Part shown: positions 33,397-42,738 of the stretch, piece by piece
Layout: each line of letters opens with the position of its first letter
How positions within the stretch are numbered: the first letter of the stretch is position 1
Assembly (NCBI GenBank): GCA_913057905.1
Contig: CAJXPB010000003.1
Location: forward strand, 124,001-188,000
Reading direction: 5' to 3'
Origin: an uncultured Pseudomonadota bacterium
Lineage (GTDB): Bacteria; Myxococcota_A; Bradymonadia; Bradymonadales; Bradymonadaceae
DNA: 64,000 nucleotides
The notes under the pieces: generated by a model
The model's input: the letters and a program-made list of their open reading frames with translations, nothing else
Databases searched by the model: none
What the model was told of the DNA's origin: nothing
Position numbers and translations under genes: made by a program

Positions 33397-35454
33397 TCAA
33401 TCGCCGCAGTCGCCGCTCACGCAGAAGTTGTCGAAGTATTCGTAGCGCACGGCGACGAAGTCCTCCGCGATCTTCCCGTCCGACAACTCCGGCCGGTAGG
33501 ATCCGAAGAAGGCGATGGAGTTGTTCTGGGCGAAGTACTCGAAGCCGTTCTCCCGGTAGCGGGGGACGAACTGCGAGGTCGTCGGGTCGTCGTTGCTCTC
33601 CATGAAGACAGTCAACGATGCCGAGACCGGGGTCCGAGACAGCTTGTACTCGGATTGTTCGCCGACGGCGGTATAGATGATGTCCGACAGGATGCCCTCG
33701 AGATCTCCCGAACAGACCGAGGCGAACTTTCCGCCTGTCGACCGGGCAACGTCCTGATACGCGGACCCAGGCTCCCCACAATCGGGGGTGCCCGCGATGG
33801 AGAACACCGTCGTGTCTCCGGCGCCTCGAAAGAAGTCGATGTAGGTCTGTACCGGCACGTTGTCATCCTGAACCGAACTGGCGTGTTCGTCGGTAAAGAA
33901 GACGGTATACATGGCTGCGTTCGAATCGATCGCCTCGACAGGCGGCGGCCGCTGGGTGGTCAGGCCGCGCATGAACCGAATGCCCTCCATGGCCACCTGA
34001 AGTCCCTTCTCCTCTCGGGAGGTTTCACCGGCGCAGTTCCAGCCGGTACAGTCGATCACGCCGTTTCGGACATCGCTGAAAAACTGCGTGGCACTGGTTG
34101 TCCAGGGATTGTACAGCCGGCCATTGTTTCGGGGATCCATGTTGGTGACGCCGAGTTTGAATCCGAGCTGTGTGCTTCGGGTCCGCTCGATGAATCCCTG
34201 GCTGAAACCGGAGAGCGTCTCGTTTTCGGCCGCCATCGAGCCGGACTGATCCAGGACCCAGTAGAAATGTGCCTCGGGGATCTCCTCAGCCGGCGTGAAT
34301 GTCTCGCAGCCGACGAGGGTGCCGTCGACCACTTCGGAGATGTTGGTCGTGTTGGTCAGGTCGTCCATCTGGAAGCGCACCTGATTGCGGCTTTCGTACA
34401 CCGACGCCGGGGTGACCGCCGCCGAGACCAGCGCCTGGCTGGGTGCGGAGGCGTTGGCGTTGGCGCGGAAGATGACCGACACGAAGATGCGAAACCGGGA
34501 GTGAGTCTTTTCGTCCGTCGATGGCAACCCGGTTCCGTCGATGTCCTCCTTATCGAAGGCATCGAGCCCCAGGAGAAGATCCTCGCGGACGGCGGCGGCC
34601 GATCTCTCGGTGGGGGTTTCGACGTGGTAGCGACCGATGGCGGCCTGATGCTGATTGTGGGTGGCGAAGGCCCCGCCGTTCATCTCGAAGATGAGGTTCT
34701 CCTGCTGGTTGCCGGCCAACTCAAAGACCTCGGGGCGCACGAATTCGACCAGCGACACATCGGGTTCGGTTCGTTCCGACTCCGCCTCTTTGGATAGGAT
34801 GAAGCCGTAGACCGACGTCAGACTGTCGCCGTAGACTCCCGCGGCGATGGGGGCGGGCAGGTTGCCCAGTTTCAGTTGTCGATAGTTGCTGAAGCCGGGC
34901 GACAGTCCGATCTTGTAGTTGGCCGCGTAGCTTCCGTAATAGTCGATCGTGCCGGTGAAGTCCTCGTTCGGATCCTCGGGTGGTTCGCACGCATAGACTC
35001 GCCATCGATCCCCATCGGAGATCCCATCGCCGAAGGTCGACGGCTTGTTCGGGTTCAACCCGAGGTCGAGCTCCTCGCTGTCCGTGGCCCCGTCGTTGTC
35101 GGTGTCGGCCCGACAGGGGTCGGTCCCCGCCTGCAGTTCTTCGAAGTCACTGAGCTGATCATCATCGGTGTCGCCGTCAGTCGGACTGGTGCACAGCTCG
35201 GCTTCATCACAGTCGTTGAGCCCGTCGGCATCGGTATCCAGAGAGCAATCCGGACCGGTGTCCTCCCCGGTGTCGCGCCCACCGTCGGGTTCCCGGGCGT
35301 CCGGCCCGTTCGTATCGAACGAGCCGTCGGGCCGGACGTCACCTAGATCGGTCCCCCCGTCGACGGGCCAACGGTCGGAGCCGTCCGACTCGCAGCCCCA
35401 GGAAAGACCTGCCATTGCGACGACCCCGATCCCGACAAACAGCAATTTCTTCAT
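33397..35454 (-). CDS. Array lipoprotein 3, intact TSP3-VWA
   Basis: This is a 685-residue protein from ATG 35454 (GGGAG upstream; an in-frame extension to 35505 is unlikely). Lipobox GLSWGC, a linker of Asp/Gly/Pro, TSP3 repeats (LDTDADGLNDCDEAELCTSP, DTDDDQLSDFEELQAGTDPC), the middle domain and a VWA domain with complete MIDAS DQSGSM follow in order. Further MIDAS-type residues are GVTNMD and FFTDEH. The VWA region holds a Cys pair (VIDCTGWNCAG) shared with genes 2, 5 and 6. The C-terminus is FDNFCVSGDCGD. It should be an envelope-anchored, calcium-stabilised adhesion or binding protein; the ligand is unknown. Confidence 0.87.
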   Translation of the reverse strand: MKKLLFVGIGVVAMAGLSWGCESDGSDRWPVDGGTDLGDVRPDGSFDTNGPDAREPDGGRDTGEDTGPDCSLDTDADGLNDCDEAELCTSPTDGDTDDDQLSDFEELQAGTDPCRADTDNDGATDSEELDLGLNPNKPSTFGDGISDGDRWRVYACEPPEDPNEDFTGTIDYYGSYAANYKIGLSPGFSNYRQLKLGNLPAPIAAGVYGDSLTSVYGFILSKEAESERTEPDVSLVEFVRPEVFELAGNQQENLIFEMNGGAFATHNQHQAAIGRYHVETPTERSAAAVREDLLLGLDAFDKEDIDGTGLPSTDEKTHSRFRIFVSVIFRANANASAPSQALVSAAVTPASVYESRNQVRFQMDDLTNTTNISEVVDGTLVGCETFTPAEEIPEAHFYWVLDQSGSMAAENETLSGFSQGFIERTRSTQLGFKLGVTNMDPRNNGRLYNPWTTSATQFFSDVRNGVIDCTGWNCAGETSREEKGLQVAMEGIRFMRGLTTQRPPPVEAIDSNAAMYTVFFTDEHASSVQDDNVPVQTYIDFFRGAGDTTVFSIAGTPDCGEPGSAYQDVARSTGGKFASVCSGDLEGILSDIIYTAVGEQSEYKLSRTPVSASLTVFMESNDDPTTSQFVPRYRENGFEYFAQNNSIAFFGSYRPELSDGKIAEDFVAVRYEYFDNFCVSGDCGD

Positions 35455-35508
35455 GGCGCTCCCGCTCTCGAGTCTTCGGCTCAGGTGGCCGAGGCTCAGA
35501 CACATCGA

Positions 35509-37659
35509 TCAGTCTTCCGCGCAGTTGTTCGCTCCGTTGCCCGACTCCTTGCAACGGTCGATGAAGTATTCGTACCGCACGGCCACGAAGTCTTCGGCAT
35601 ACTCCCCGTCTCGCGGCTCCGGACGATAACTCCCGAAGAAGCCGACCGAGTTATTCTGGGCGAAGTATTCAAAGCCATTCGACTTGTTGCGCGGCACAAA
35701 CTCCGACTTGGTCGGGTCTTCATCGCTCTCGACGAAGACACTCAGCGACGCGGAGACCGGCGTCTTGGAGAGCTGATATTGCGAGGCATCGGAGAGGCCA
35801 GCATCGATGATTTCGTCGAGGATCTGACTGAGGTCAGAACAGATCGAGGCGAAGTTCCCGCCGCTGGCAAACGCCACGTTTTGATACGAGGTGCCGGCAG
35901 GATAAAGCGGCTCGCAATCTTCGGTGCCCGTCAGGGCGAACGCCTTTGTCTTAGCGGGGCCCTCCCGGCCGTAGAAGTCCAGGTACTTCTGCTCCGGTAC
36001 CGCGCCGCCGCCGAAGCCGGGATTCACCGACCGATCGGGCTCGTCGGTAAAGAAGACCGTAATCAGCGACGCCCCGGAGTCGATCGCCTCGACGGGCGGC
36101 GGCTGCTGGGGTGTAAGCCCCCGCATAAACCGGATTCCTTGATATCCGGATTCAAGTCCTTTCTCCGTGCCTCCGTTGCACGCCCACGGGCCGCCGGCCG
36201 AACATCCGATGACCCCCTGCTGGATGTCACTGGCGAACTGCTGCGGGTTTTGCGTCCATGGATTGTAGAGTCGTCCCCCGTTGTCGACGTCCATGTTCGT
36301 GACACCCAGGTTGTACTGCAATTGGGTCCCTTTCAACTTGCTGGTGAAATCAGACGCGAAGGCCGCCAGATCCGAGTTGTTGCCGTCCATCGACCCGGAC
36401 TGGTCGAGGATCCAGTAGAAGTACGCCTTTGGCGTCTCTTTGGAGGGGACGTAGGTCTCGCAATTCACCTTCGGCTCGTCGACGGCTTCGGCCACATTGG
36501 TGGTGTTGGTCAGATCATCCATCTGAAACTGAACCTGGTTTCGGCTGTCGTAGACCGACTCGGGGGTGACGGCCGCCGACACCACCGCCTGACTCGGCCC
36601 GGATGTATTCGAACGGAAGATCACCGACACGAAGATCCGGAACTTCGTGTGGGTTTGACCGGCCGTCGAGGGAAGGCCGCTTCCACCGACATTTGACTGG
36701 TTGAATGCGTCGAGGCTCAACATCAATTCCTGGCGCACCTTTGCGGCGGACTTCGGCGTCGGACTTTTGATCTGGTAGCGCCCGATGGCAGCTTGCTTTC
36801 CGCCATGGGTCTCGAAGGCACCGCCATTGCTCCCGTACAGCAAGTTGTCGGTATCGTTGCCGGCGAGGTCGAGGATTTCGGGGCGCACGGCATCTCGAAG
36901 TGACTGATCCGGCTTGGTACGGCCCGACTCGGCATCCTTCGAGAGGATGAAACCATAGACCGAGGTGAGGCTGTCGCCGTAGACGCCGGCGGCCACGGGC
37001 TTCTGTGTATCCAACAGGGTCAACTGTTTGTAGTTGCTGAAGCCGGGGGGCAGGCCAATCTTGTAGTTCCCTCTATCATTTTCGTAATAGTTGATCGTCC
37101 CGGTGAAGTCTTCATCGGGGTCCTCGGGCGGCTCACACGCACGGACCCGCCAGCGATTTCCATCGATGATTCCGTCATCGAAGGTCGACGGTTTGTTCGG
37201 GTTCAGACTGACCTCGAGTTCGGTCTTGTCGTCCGCCCCGTCATTGTCGGTATCGGCTTTGCACGGGTCCGTTCCCTCGGTCAGCTCTTCCAAGTCACCG
37301 AGTTGATCATCATCGGTATCGCCGTCGGTCGGACTGGTGCACATCTCGGCTTCGTCGCAGTTGTTGAGCCCGTCGGCATCGGTATCCAGCGAGCAATCCG
37401 GCCCGCTGTCGGAGTCGCCGCTATCCGGCTCCTCATCGGGCGTATCGGGCTCGACATCCGGCTGCACATCTTCCCTGGTGTCGGGCTCGGCATCCGGCTG
37501 CCCGGAGTCTTGACGGACATCCATCTGGACATCACTCACATCCGTTCCGGAATCAGACATCCCGGCATCGGACCCCGTCGGTCCTTCGTCCGATCCACAC
37601 GCCACAGTCCCGCAGGAGAGGCCGAAAATACACAATCCAGCCAGCAAGATCCGTTTCAT
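35509..37659 (-). CDS. Array lipoprotein 4, intact TSP3-VWA
   Basis: From ATG 37659 (GGAG six bases upstream, favoured over TTG 37671) the protein is 716 residues. After the signal (lipobox GTVAC) it has the longest Asp/Ser/Glu linker of the array, TSP3 repeats, the middle domain and a VWA domain with MIDAS DQSGSM. It has a Cys insertion variant, GCSAGGPWACNGGTEKGLES, in place of the CTGWNC of other copies. Also distinct is SICSDLSQILDEIIDAGLSD, where genes 5 and 6 have SVCSGDLTGILSDIIFAA, so the copies diverge most here. The C-terminus is FIDRCKESGNGANNC. All domains are open and look functional. Confidence 0.88.
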   Translation of the reverse strand: MKRILLAGLCIFGLSCGTVACGSDEGPTGSDAGMSDSGTDVSDVQMDVRQDSGQPDAEPDTREDVQPDVEPDTPDEEPDSGDSDSGPDCSLDTDADGLNNCDEAEMCTSPTDGDTDDDQLGDLEELTEGTDPCKADTDNDGADDKTELEVSLNPNKPSTFDDGIIDGNRWRVRACEPPEDPDEDFTGTINYYENDRGNYKIGLPPGFSNYKQLTLLDTQKPVAAGVYGDSLTSVYGFILSKDAESGRTKPDQSLRDAVRPEILDLAGNDTDNLLYGSNGGAFETHGGKQAAIGRYQIKSPTPKSAAKVRQELMLSLDAFNQSNVGGSGLPSTAGQTHTKFRIFVSVIFRSNTSGPSQAVVSAAVTPESVYDSRNQVQFQMDDLTNTTNVAEAVDEPKVNCETYVPSKETPKAYFYWILDQSGSMDGNNSDLAAFASDFTSKLKGTQLQYNLGVTNMDVDNGGRLYNPWTQNPQQFASDIQQGVIGCSAGGPWACNGGTEKGLESGYQGIRFMRGLTPQQPPPVEAIDSGASLITVFFTDEPDRSVNPGFGGGAVPEQKYLDFYGREGPAKTKAFALTGTEDCEPLYPAGTSYQNVAFASGGNFASICSDLSQILDEIIDAGLSDASQYQLSKTPVSASLSVFVESDEDPTKSEFVPRNKSNGFEYFAQNNSVGFFGSYRPEPRDGEYAEDFVAVRYEYFIDRCKESGNGANNCAED

Positions 37660-37812
37660 AACACGCTCCAATTAGCTCTGGACCCGCTACACATCGCGAC
37701 GAGAGGTCCAAAAAATGAAACTCCGATCCAATTGTTCACACTGCACAAAGGAATCGTAGAGAACACCGAATTGCGATTCAAATATGGGAAGCATTCGGCG
37801 AGGCACCGCCAC

Positions 37813-37854
37813 AAAAAAGCGGAGCGGCTCCACCATCCGATGGAGCCGCTCCGC
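37813..37854 (-). terminator. Intrinsic terminator of array gene 5
   Basis: GCGGAGCGGCTCCA (37819-37832) pairs perfectly with TGGAGCCGCTCCGC (37841-37854); on the minus strand the stem is followed by TTTTTT. It lies 48 bases past the stop of the gene ending at 37902 and separates it from gene 4. Confidence 0.88.
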
Positions 37855-37901
37855 GAGATAGGCCCCGTGTCACCACGGGTCGGTATGTGAAGGTTCGATG
37901 C

Positions 37902-40046
37902 TTACGGGCTGCTGTCGCCGGCGCAGTTGTTGGCACCCTGACCGGACTCCTTGCAGCGGTCGATGAAGTATTCGTAGCGCACGGCCACGAAGTCCTGGGA
38001 GTAGTCCTGCTCGGACGGCTCCGGTCGGTAGCTTCCGAAGAAGGCCACCGAGTTGTCCTGAGCGAAGTACTCGAAGCCGCTGTCACGATTGCGCGGCACG
38101 AACTGCGAGGCAGTTGGGTCGCTGTCGCTCTCCAGGAAGACGCTCAGCGACGCCGAGACCGGAGTCTCGGAGAGCTGGTACTGCGTCGCCTGGCCGGTCG
38201 CCGCGAAGATGATGTCCGACAGGATCCCCGTCAGGTCACCCGAGCAGACCGATGCAAACTTGCCGCCCGTCGCCAATGCGACGTTCTGGTAGGCCGGTGC
38301 ATCCTCCTCGCAGTCCTGCGTGCCAGTGATGGCAAACGCCGTCGTGCGACCCGGCCCCGAGTAGAAGTCGATGTACTTCTGTTCGGGCACGTTGTCATCG
38401 GCGACGGAGTTATCGTGTTCGTCGGTAAAGAAGACGGTGATCAGCGAGGCACCGGAGTCGATCGCCTCGACAGGCGGCGGCTGCTGGGAGGTCAGCCCGC
38501 GCATAAACCGGATGCCCTGGTACCCTGACTCAAGCCCGTCTTCGGATCCGCCGCTGCAATTCCAGCCCGTGCAACTGATCACACCTTGCTGGATGTCGCT
38601 GGCGAACTGCTGGGCATTCTTCGTCCATGGATTGTACAGCCGCCCGCCGTTGCCGACGTCCATATTGGTGACGCCCAGCTGGTAGTCGAGCTGGGTGCGC
38701 TGCACCTGATTGACGAAGCTCTGACCAAATGAGGCCAGGTCCGAGTTGTTCCCGTCCATCGAGCCGGACTGGTCCAGAACCCAGTAGAAGTAGGCCTTGG
38801 GGATGTCCTGGGCCGGCTCGAATCGCTCGCAGCCGACCAGCGTGCCGTCGACTTCCTCGGTGATGTTGGTGGTGTTGGTCAGATCATCCATCTGGAAGCG
38901 CACCTGATTGCGGCTGTCGTAGACCGACGCCGGGGTGACCGCCGCCGACAGCAGCGCCTGGCTCGGCCCGGCGTTGTTGCTGCGGAAGATGACCGACACG
39001 AAGATGCGGAATTTCGAGTGGGTCTGACCGGCCGTCGAGGGAAGCCCCTGGCCGGCGACGTCGCTCTGACCGAAGGCATCCAGTCCCAGAAGCAGTTCCT
39101 CGCGGACCTTCGCCGCCGATTTGTCGGTCGGCGTCCGAATCAGGTAGCGGCCGATCGAGGCCCGCTTGCCGTCGTGGGTATCGAAGGCCCCACCGTTGGT
39201 GCCGAAGATGATGTTGTTGGACGAATTGCCGGCGATATCCAGGATCTCGGGGCGCACGGCATCGCGCAGAGAGCTGTCCGGGGCGGTGCGGCCCGATGCG
39301 GCATCCTTCGAGAGGATGAAGCCGTAGACCGACGTCAGGCTGTCGCCGTAGACGCCGGCGGCGACCGGCGCCGGGGTGTTCGTCAGCGTCAACTGCCGGT
39401 AGTTACTGAAGCCCGGCGGCAAGCCGATCTTGTAATTCCCGGTCTCGCTTCCGTAGTAATCGATGGTGCCGGTAAAGTCTTCGTCGGGGTCGTCGGGCGG
39501 CGCACACGCATTGACCCGCCAGCGGTTCCCGTCGAGGATCCCGTCATCGAAGGTCGACGGCTTGTTCGGGTTCAGCCCCAGGTCCAGCTCCGTGGCGTCG
39601 TCGGCCCCATCATTGTCGGTGTCGGCCTTGCAGGGGTCGGTTCCCTCGGAGAGCTCTTCGAAGTCGCTGAGTTTGTCATCGTCGGTGTCGCCGTCGGTGG
39701 GGCTGGTGCACAGCTCGGCTTCGTCGCAGTTGTTGAGCCCGTCGGCATCGGTATCCAGCGAGCAGTCCGGACCGGTGTCGGCGTCGCCGCCGCCCCCATC
39801 CGTCTCCTCGTCGCCGCTATCGGGTTTGACATCCGGCTCCGTATCCTCCTCGACATCGGGCCCCGTGTCGGGCTCACCGGTGTCCGGATCCTCCTGGGTA
39901 TCGGGTTGGACATCCCCGGCATCCATCTGCGGATCCGTGTCCATTTGCTGCCCGGCATCCGGGTCATCCTGGTCGCCGGGTCCGCAACCGACCAAGAGCC
40001 CCGACAAACCGATCATGCACAATCCAATGAGCGATATTCTTTTCAT
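37902..40046 (-). CDS. Array lipoprotein 5, intact TSP3-VWA
   Basis: This 714-residue protein from ATG 40046 (AAAGAGGTCGCC upstream) has lipidated Cys21 and an acidic linker to about residue 94. TSP3 repeats span about 95-165 with Cys pairs, the conserved middle domain about 176-405, and the VWA domain about 417-612 with MIDAS DQSGSM at 425-430. A final block ends FIDRCKESGQGANNC. The VWA segment has CTGWNC, expected to be a disulfide in the oxidising envelope. It is closest to gene 6, with long stretches nearly identical, which suggests recent duplication or gene conversion. It has its own terminator downstream and its own upstream region, so it is an independent unit. Confidence 0.9.
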   Translation of the reverse strand: MKRISLIGLCMIGLSGLLVGCGPGDQDDPDAGQQMDTDPQMDAGDVQPDTQEDPDTGEPDTGPDVEEDTEPDVKPDSGDEETDGGGGDADTGPDCSLDTDADGLNNCDEAELCTSPTDGDTDDDKLSDFEELSEGTDPCKADTDNDGADDATELDLGLNPNKPSTFDDGILDGNRWRVNACAPPDDPDEDFTGTIDYYGSETGNYKIGLPPGFSNYRQLTLTNTPAPVAAGVYGDSLTSVYGFILSKDAASGRTAPDSSLRDAVRPEILDIAGNSSNNIIFGTNGGAFDTHDGKRASIGRYLIRTPTDKSAAKVREELLLGLDAFGQSDVAGQGLPSTAGQTHSKFRIFVSVIFRSNNAGPSQALLSAAVTPASVYDSRNQVRFQMDDLTNTTNITEEVDGTLVGCERFEPAQDIPKAYFYWVLDQSGSMDGNNSDLASFGQSFVNQVQRTQLDYQLGVTNMDVGNGGRLYNPWTKNAQQFASDIQQGVISCTGWNCSGGSEDGLESGYQGIRFMRGLTSQQPPPVEAIDSGASLITVFFTDEHDNSVADDNVPEQKYIDFYSGPGRTTAFAITGTQDCEEDAPAYQNVALATGGKFASVCSGDLTGILSDIIFAATGQATQYQLSETPVSASLSVFLESDSDPTASQFVPRNRDSGFEYFAQDNSVAFFGSYRPEPSEQDYSQDFVAVRYEYFIDRCKESGQGANNCAGDSSP

Positions 40047-40199
40047 GGCGACCTCTTTAAGCTTGAAATGTGGTCCCCGTATCACCGAGGCAGGCCAACG
40101 ATTTCGATGCAGTCCGACTTCATTCGAGCTGTTCACTTCTCAGGATCTTAAGGAATGTCGGACCGGTCTTCAAATGGGTTTCCACAGTCTTCCCCACAA

Positions 40200-40241
40200 A
40201 AACAAAACGGAGCGACGTCACCCGGGGGCGACGTCGCTCCG
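40200..40241 (-). terminator. Intrinsic terminator of array gene 6
   Basis: CGGAGCGACGTC (40208-40219) pairs with GACGTCGCTCCG (40230-40241) around a ten-base loop. On the minus strand it is followed by TTTTGTTTTTG. It lies 57 bases past the stop of array gene 6. Confidence 0.78.
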
Positions 40242-40298
40242 CAGAACCACATCGAGGAGTGGCCGAGCGTGCATTCCAGCCGCCGGCCTCGAGCAGGG

Positions 40299-42401
40299 TT
40301 AGTCGCTGCAGTTGTTGGCCCCCTGACCGGACTCTTTGCAGCGATCGATGAAGTATTCGTAGCGTACCGCCACGAAGTCTTCCGAGTAATCCGTACCCGA
40401 CGGCTCCGGCCGGTAACTTCCGAAGAAGGCGACGGAGTTGTCCTGGGCGAAATACTCGAAACCGCTGTCGCGATTCCGGGGCACGAAGTCGCCGTTCAGG
40501 AAGACGCTCAGTGAAGCCGACACCGGGGTTTCCGAGAGCTGGTACTGTGTCGCCTGGCCGGTTGCCGCAAAGATGATATCGGTCAGAATCCCCGTCAGAT
40601 CACCCGAGCAGACCGATGCAAACTTGCCGCCCGTAGCCAGCGCCACGTTCTGATATGACGGACCGTCCTGCTCGCAGTCCTGTGTACCGGTGATGGCAAA
40701 CGCCGTCGTCTTGCCCGGCCCCGTATAGAAGTCGATGTACTTCTGTTCGGGCACGTTGTCGTAGGCAACGGAGTTGTCGGGTTCGTCGGTAAAGAAGATG
40801 GTAATCAACGCGGCGCCCGAGTCGATCGCCTCGACGGGCGGCGGCTGCTGGGCGGTCAGCCCGCGCATGTACTGGATGCCCCGCATCCCGGACTCGAGTC
40901 CGTCCTCGGAGCCGCCGCTACAATTCCAGCCGGTACAACTGATGACACCTTGCTGGATGTCACTGGCGAACTGCTGGGCGTTTTTGGTCCAAGGGTTGTA
41001 CAGGCGCCCGTCGTTGCGCATGTCCATATTCGTCACCCCCAGCGCGAAGTCGAGTTGCGTCCGCTGGACCTGATTGATGAAGCTCTGACCAAAGGATGCC
41101 AGGTCGGAGTTGTTGGTGTTCATCGAGCCGGACTGGTCCAGGACCCAGTAGAAGTAGGCCTTGGGGATGTCCGACGCCGGCCGGAAGCGCTCACAACCGA
41201 CCAGGTTTCCGTCGACTTCCTCGGCAATGTTGGTGGTGTTGGTCAGATCGTCCATCTGGAAGCGGACCTGATTGCGGCTATCGTAGACCGACGCCGGCGC
41301 GACCGCTGCCGACATCAGTGCCTGGCTGGGCCCGGCGTTGTTGCTGCGGAAGATGACCGACACGAAGATGCGGAATTTCGAGTGGGTCTGGCCGGCCGTC
41401 GAGGGAAGTCCCTGGCCGCTGACGTCACTCTGCTGGAAGGCATTCAGGCTCAGCAGAAGTTCCTCGCGGACCTTGGACGCGGATTTCGGCACGGGCGTAT
41501 TGATCAGATACCGACCGATTGCGGCTCGTTTGCCGTCGTGGGTATCGAAGGCTCCACCGTTGGTCCCGAAGATGAGATTGTCGGAATCGTTGCCGGCGAG
41601 GGACAAAATCTCGGGTCGGACCGTGTCGCGGAGCGACTGGTCCGGGGCGGTGCGACCCGACTCGGCGTCCTTCGAAAGGATGAAGCCGTAGACCGAGGTC
41701 AGACTGTCGCCGTAGACGCCGGCGGCGACCGGCGCCGGGGTGTTGACCAGCGTCAGCTCGCGATAGTTACTGAAGCCGGGGGGCAGCCCCATCTTAAAGT
41801 TGCCGGTCTCGCTGCTGTAGTAGTCGATCGTCCCCGTGAAATCCTCCTCGGGATCATCGGGCGGGGCGCAGGCAGTCAGCCGCCAGCGGTTGCCGTCGAG
41901 GACTCCGTCGTCAAAGGTCGACGGCTTGTTCGGGTTCAGACCCAGATCGAGCTCCTCGCTGTCCGTGGCCCCGTCGTTGTCGGTGTCGGCCTTGCAAGGG
42001 TCGGTCCCGGCCTGGAGCTCTTCGAAGTCGCTGAGCTGATCGTCATCGGTGTCGCCGTCGGTCGGACTTGTGCACAACTCGGCCTCGTCGCAGTCATTGA
42101 GCCCGTCGGCATCGGTATCCAGGGAGCAATCCGGCCCGGTATCGACTTCGCCGACATCCCCCTGTGGCTCGACATCCGGCTCGACGTCCGGCGCCGCGTC
42201 TTCTTGGACGTCGGGCTCGGCATCGGCCTCGTCGGCATCCGATCCCTCGGTATCAGCGGCGGCATCCATCTGAACATCCCCGGCATCGGCGATGGAGCCA
42301 TCCATCTGTCCGCCCGCATCGTTGCTCGGATCGTCACCACCCCCACATGCTGATGTGACCATCAGCGCCAGAGCCAGAAAAAAGAGATTGAATCGTCTCA
42401 C
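40299..42401 (-). CDS. Array lipoprotein 6, intact TSP3-VWA
   Basis: The 700-residue protein is taken to start at GTG 42401, which has GGGAG six bases upstream and opens directly into the signal peptide (FFLALALMVTSAC). An upstream in-frame start at 42446 would add 15 residues with no such site. Layout follows gene 5: Asp-rich linker, TSP3 repeats, middle domain, VWA with DQSGSM, CTGWNC pair, C-terminal block. Unlike gene 5 it has a short deletion in the tail: SVFLNGDFVPRNRDS, where other copies have SVFLESDSDPTASQFVPRN. It is the first gene of the array in the direction of transcription. Confidence 0.9.
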   Translation of the reverse strand: MRRFNLFFLALALMVTSACGGGDDPSNDAGGQMDGSIADAGDVQMDAAADTEGSDADEADAEPDVQEDAAPDVEPDVEPQGDVGEVDTGPDCSLDTDADGLNDCDEAELCTSPTDGDTDDDQLSDFEELQAGTDPCKADTDNDGATDSEELDLGLNPNKPSTFDDGVLDGNRWRLTACAPPDDPEEDFTGTIDYYSSETGNFKMGLPPGFSNYRELTLVNTPAPVAAGVYGDSLTSVYGFILSKDAESGRTAPDQSLRDTVRPEILSLAGNDSDNLIFGTNGGAFDTHDGKRAAIGRYLINTPVPKSASKVREELLLSLNAFQQSDVSGQGLPSTAGQTHSKFRIFVSVIFRSNNAGPSQALMSAAVAPASVYDSRNQVRFQMDDLTNTTNIAEEVDGNLVGCERFRPASDIPKAYFYWVLDQSGSMNTNNSDLASFGQSFINQVQRTQLDFALGVTNMDMRNDGRLYNPWTKNAQQFASDIQQGVISCTGWNCSGGSEDGLESGMRGIQYMRGLTAQQPPPVEAIDSGAALITIFFTDEPDNSVAYDNVPEQKYIDFYTGPGKTTAFAITGTQDCEQDGPSYQNVALATGGKFASVCSGDLTGILTDIIFAATGQATQYQLSETPVSASLSVFLNGDFVPRNRDSGFEYFAQDNSVAFFGSYRPEPSGTDYSEDFVAVRYEYFIDRCKESGQGANNCSD

Positions 42402-42738
42402 GGTTTGCTCCCAGAAAGTTCGTAATGCGTGTGTAATTCCCAACATCTCGCAAGTCTACCTATTGGCGCGAGGCTTCGCAAGGCACGGTCGAGAAAGACA
42501 GAGCCTAACGGTTCGTTCCCTTGATCATACGCACACAAGCGCCACAGTCTTCCCGAATGTTGTGTTTTCAGGCGTTGACTTCCCGATCCGGTGCGGCTAC
42601 ACCACACCAACGGTACACAACCAAAGGCAGCGCCCTGGCGAGACGCGTCTTCGCCCGGCCCCCTGGCGATGCCTTTGACGACGGCCCGCGGGCCGACACG
42701 CTAATCCGCTCCCGAACGATCTCTTCGAGGTATTTGCA
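42402..42738. other. Divergent intergenic region, array gene 6 and glnA
   Basis: These 337 bases hold no convincing gene. A weak sigma70-like pair pointing to glnA is TTGACT (42575-42580) and TACACC (42598-42603), 17 bases apart. GAGGTATTTGCA precedes the glnA ATG. I looked for a sigma54 box (TGGCAC-N5-TTGC) and found only partial matches. Confidence 0.4.

Larger units (their letters stand above)
29386..42401 (-). repeat. Tandem array of TSP3-VWA lipoprotein paralogues
   Basis: Five full-length genes, one shortened gene and one relic lie head to tail on the minus strand over 13 kb. The shared layout is lipobox signal, Asp/Pro-rich linker, calcium-binding thrombospondin type 3 repeats with conserved Cys, a conserved middle domain of about 230 residues, a VWA domain with the MIDAS motif DQSGSM, and a C-terminal block ending in AVRYEYF. 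They are numbered here 1 (29386) to 6 (40299), left to right. Genes 4, 3, the relic, 2 and 1 are 28-88 bases apart; genes 5 and 6 have their own terminators. Gene 6 is transcribed first and most copies further left are more degraded. Confidence 0.9.

Noticed and set aside
33655..42353. Several long plus-strand open frames opposite the lipoprotein array
   Set aside because: They recur at the same place in each paralogue because the array genes are similar and GC-rich; no start signals or families fit.
42470..42690. Partial sigma54-like boxes (TGGCG...) upstream of glnA
   Set aside because: Spacing and the -12 GC element do not fit; no box meets the consensus.
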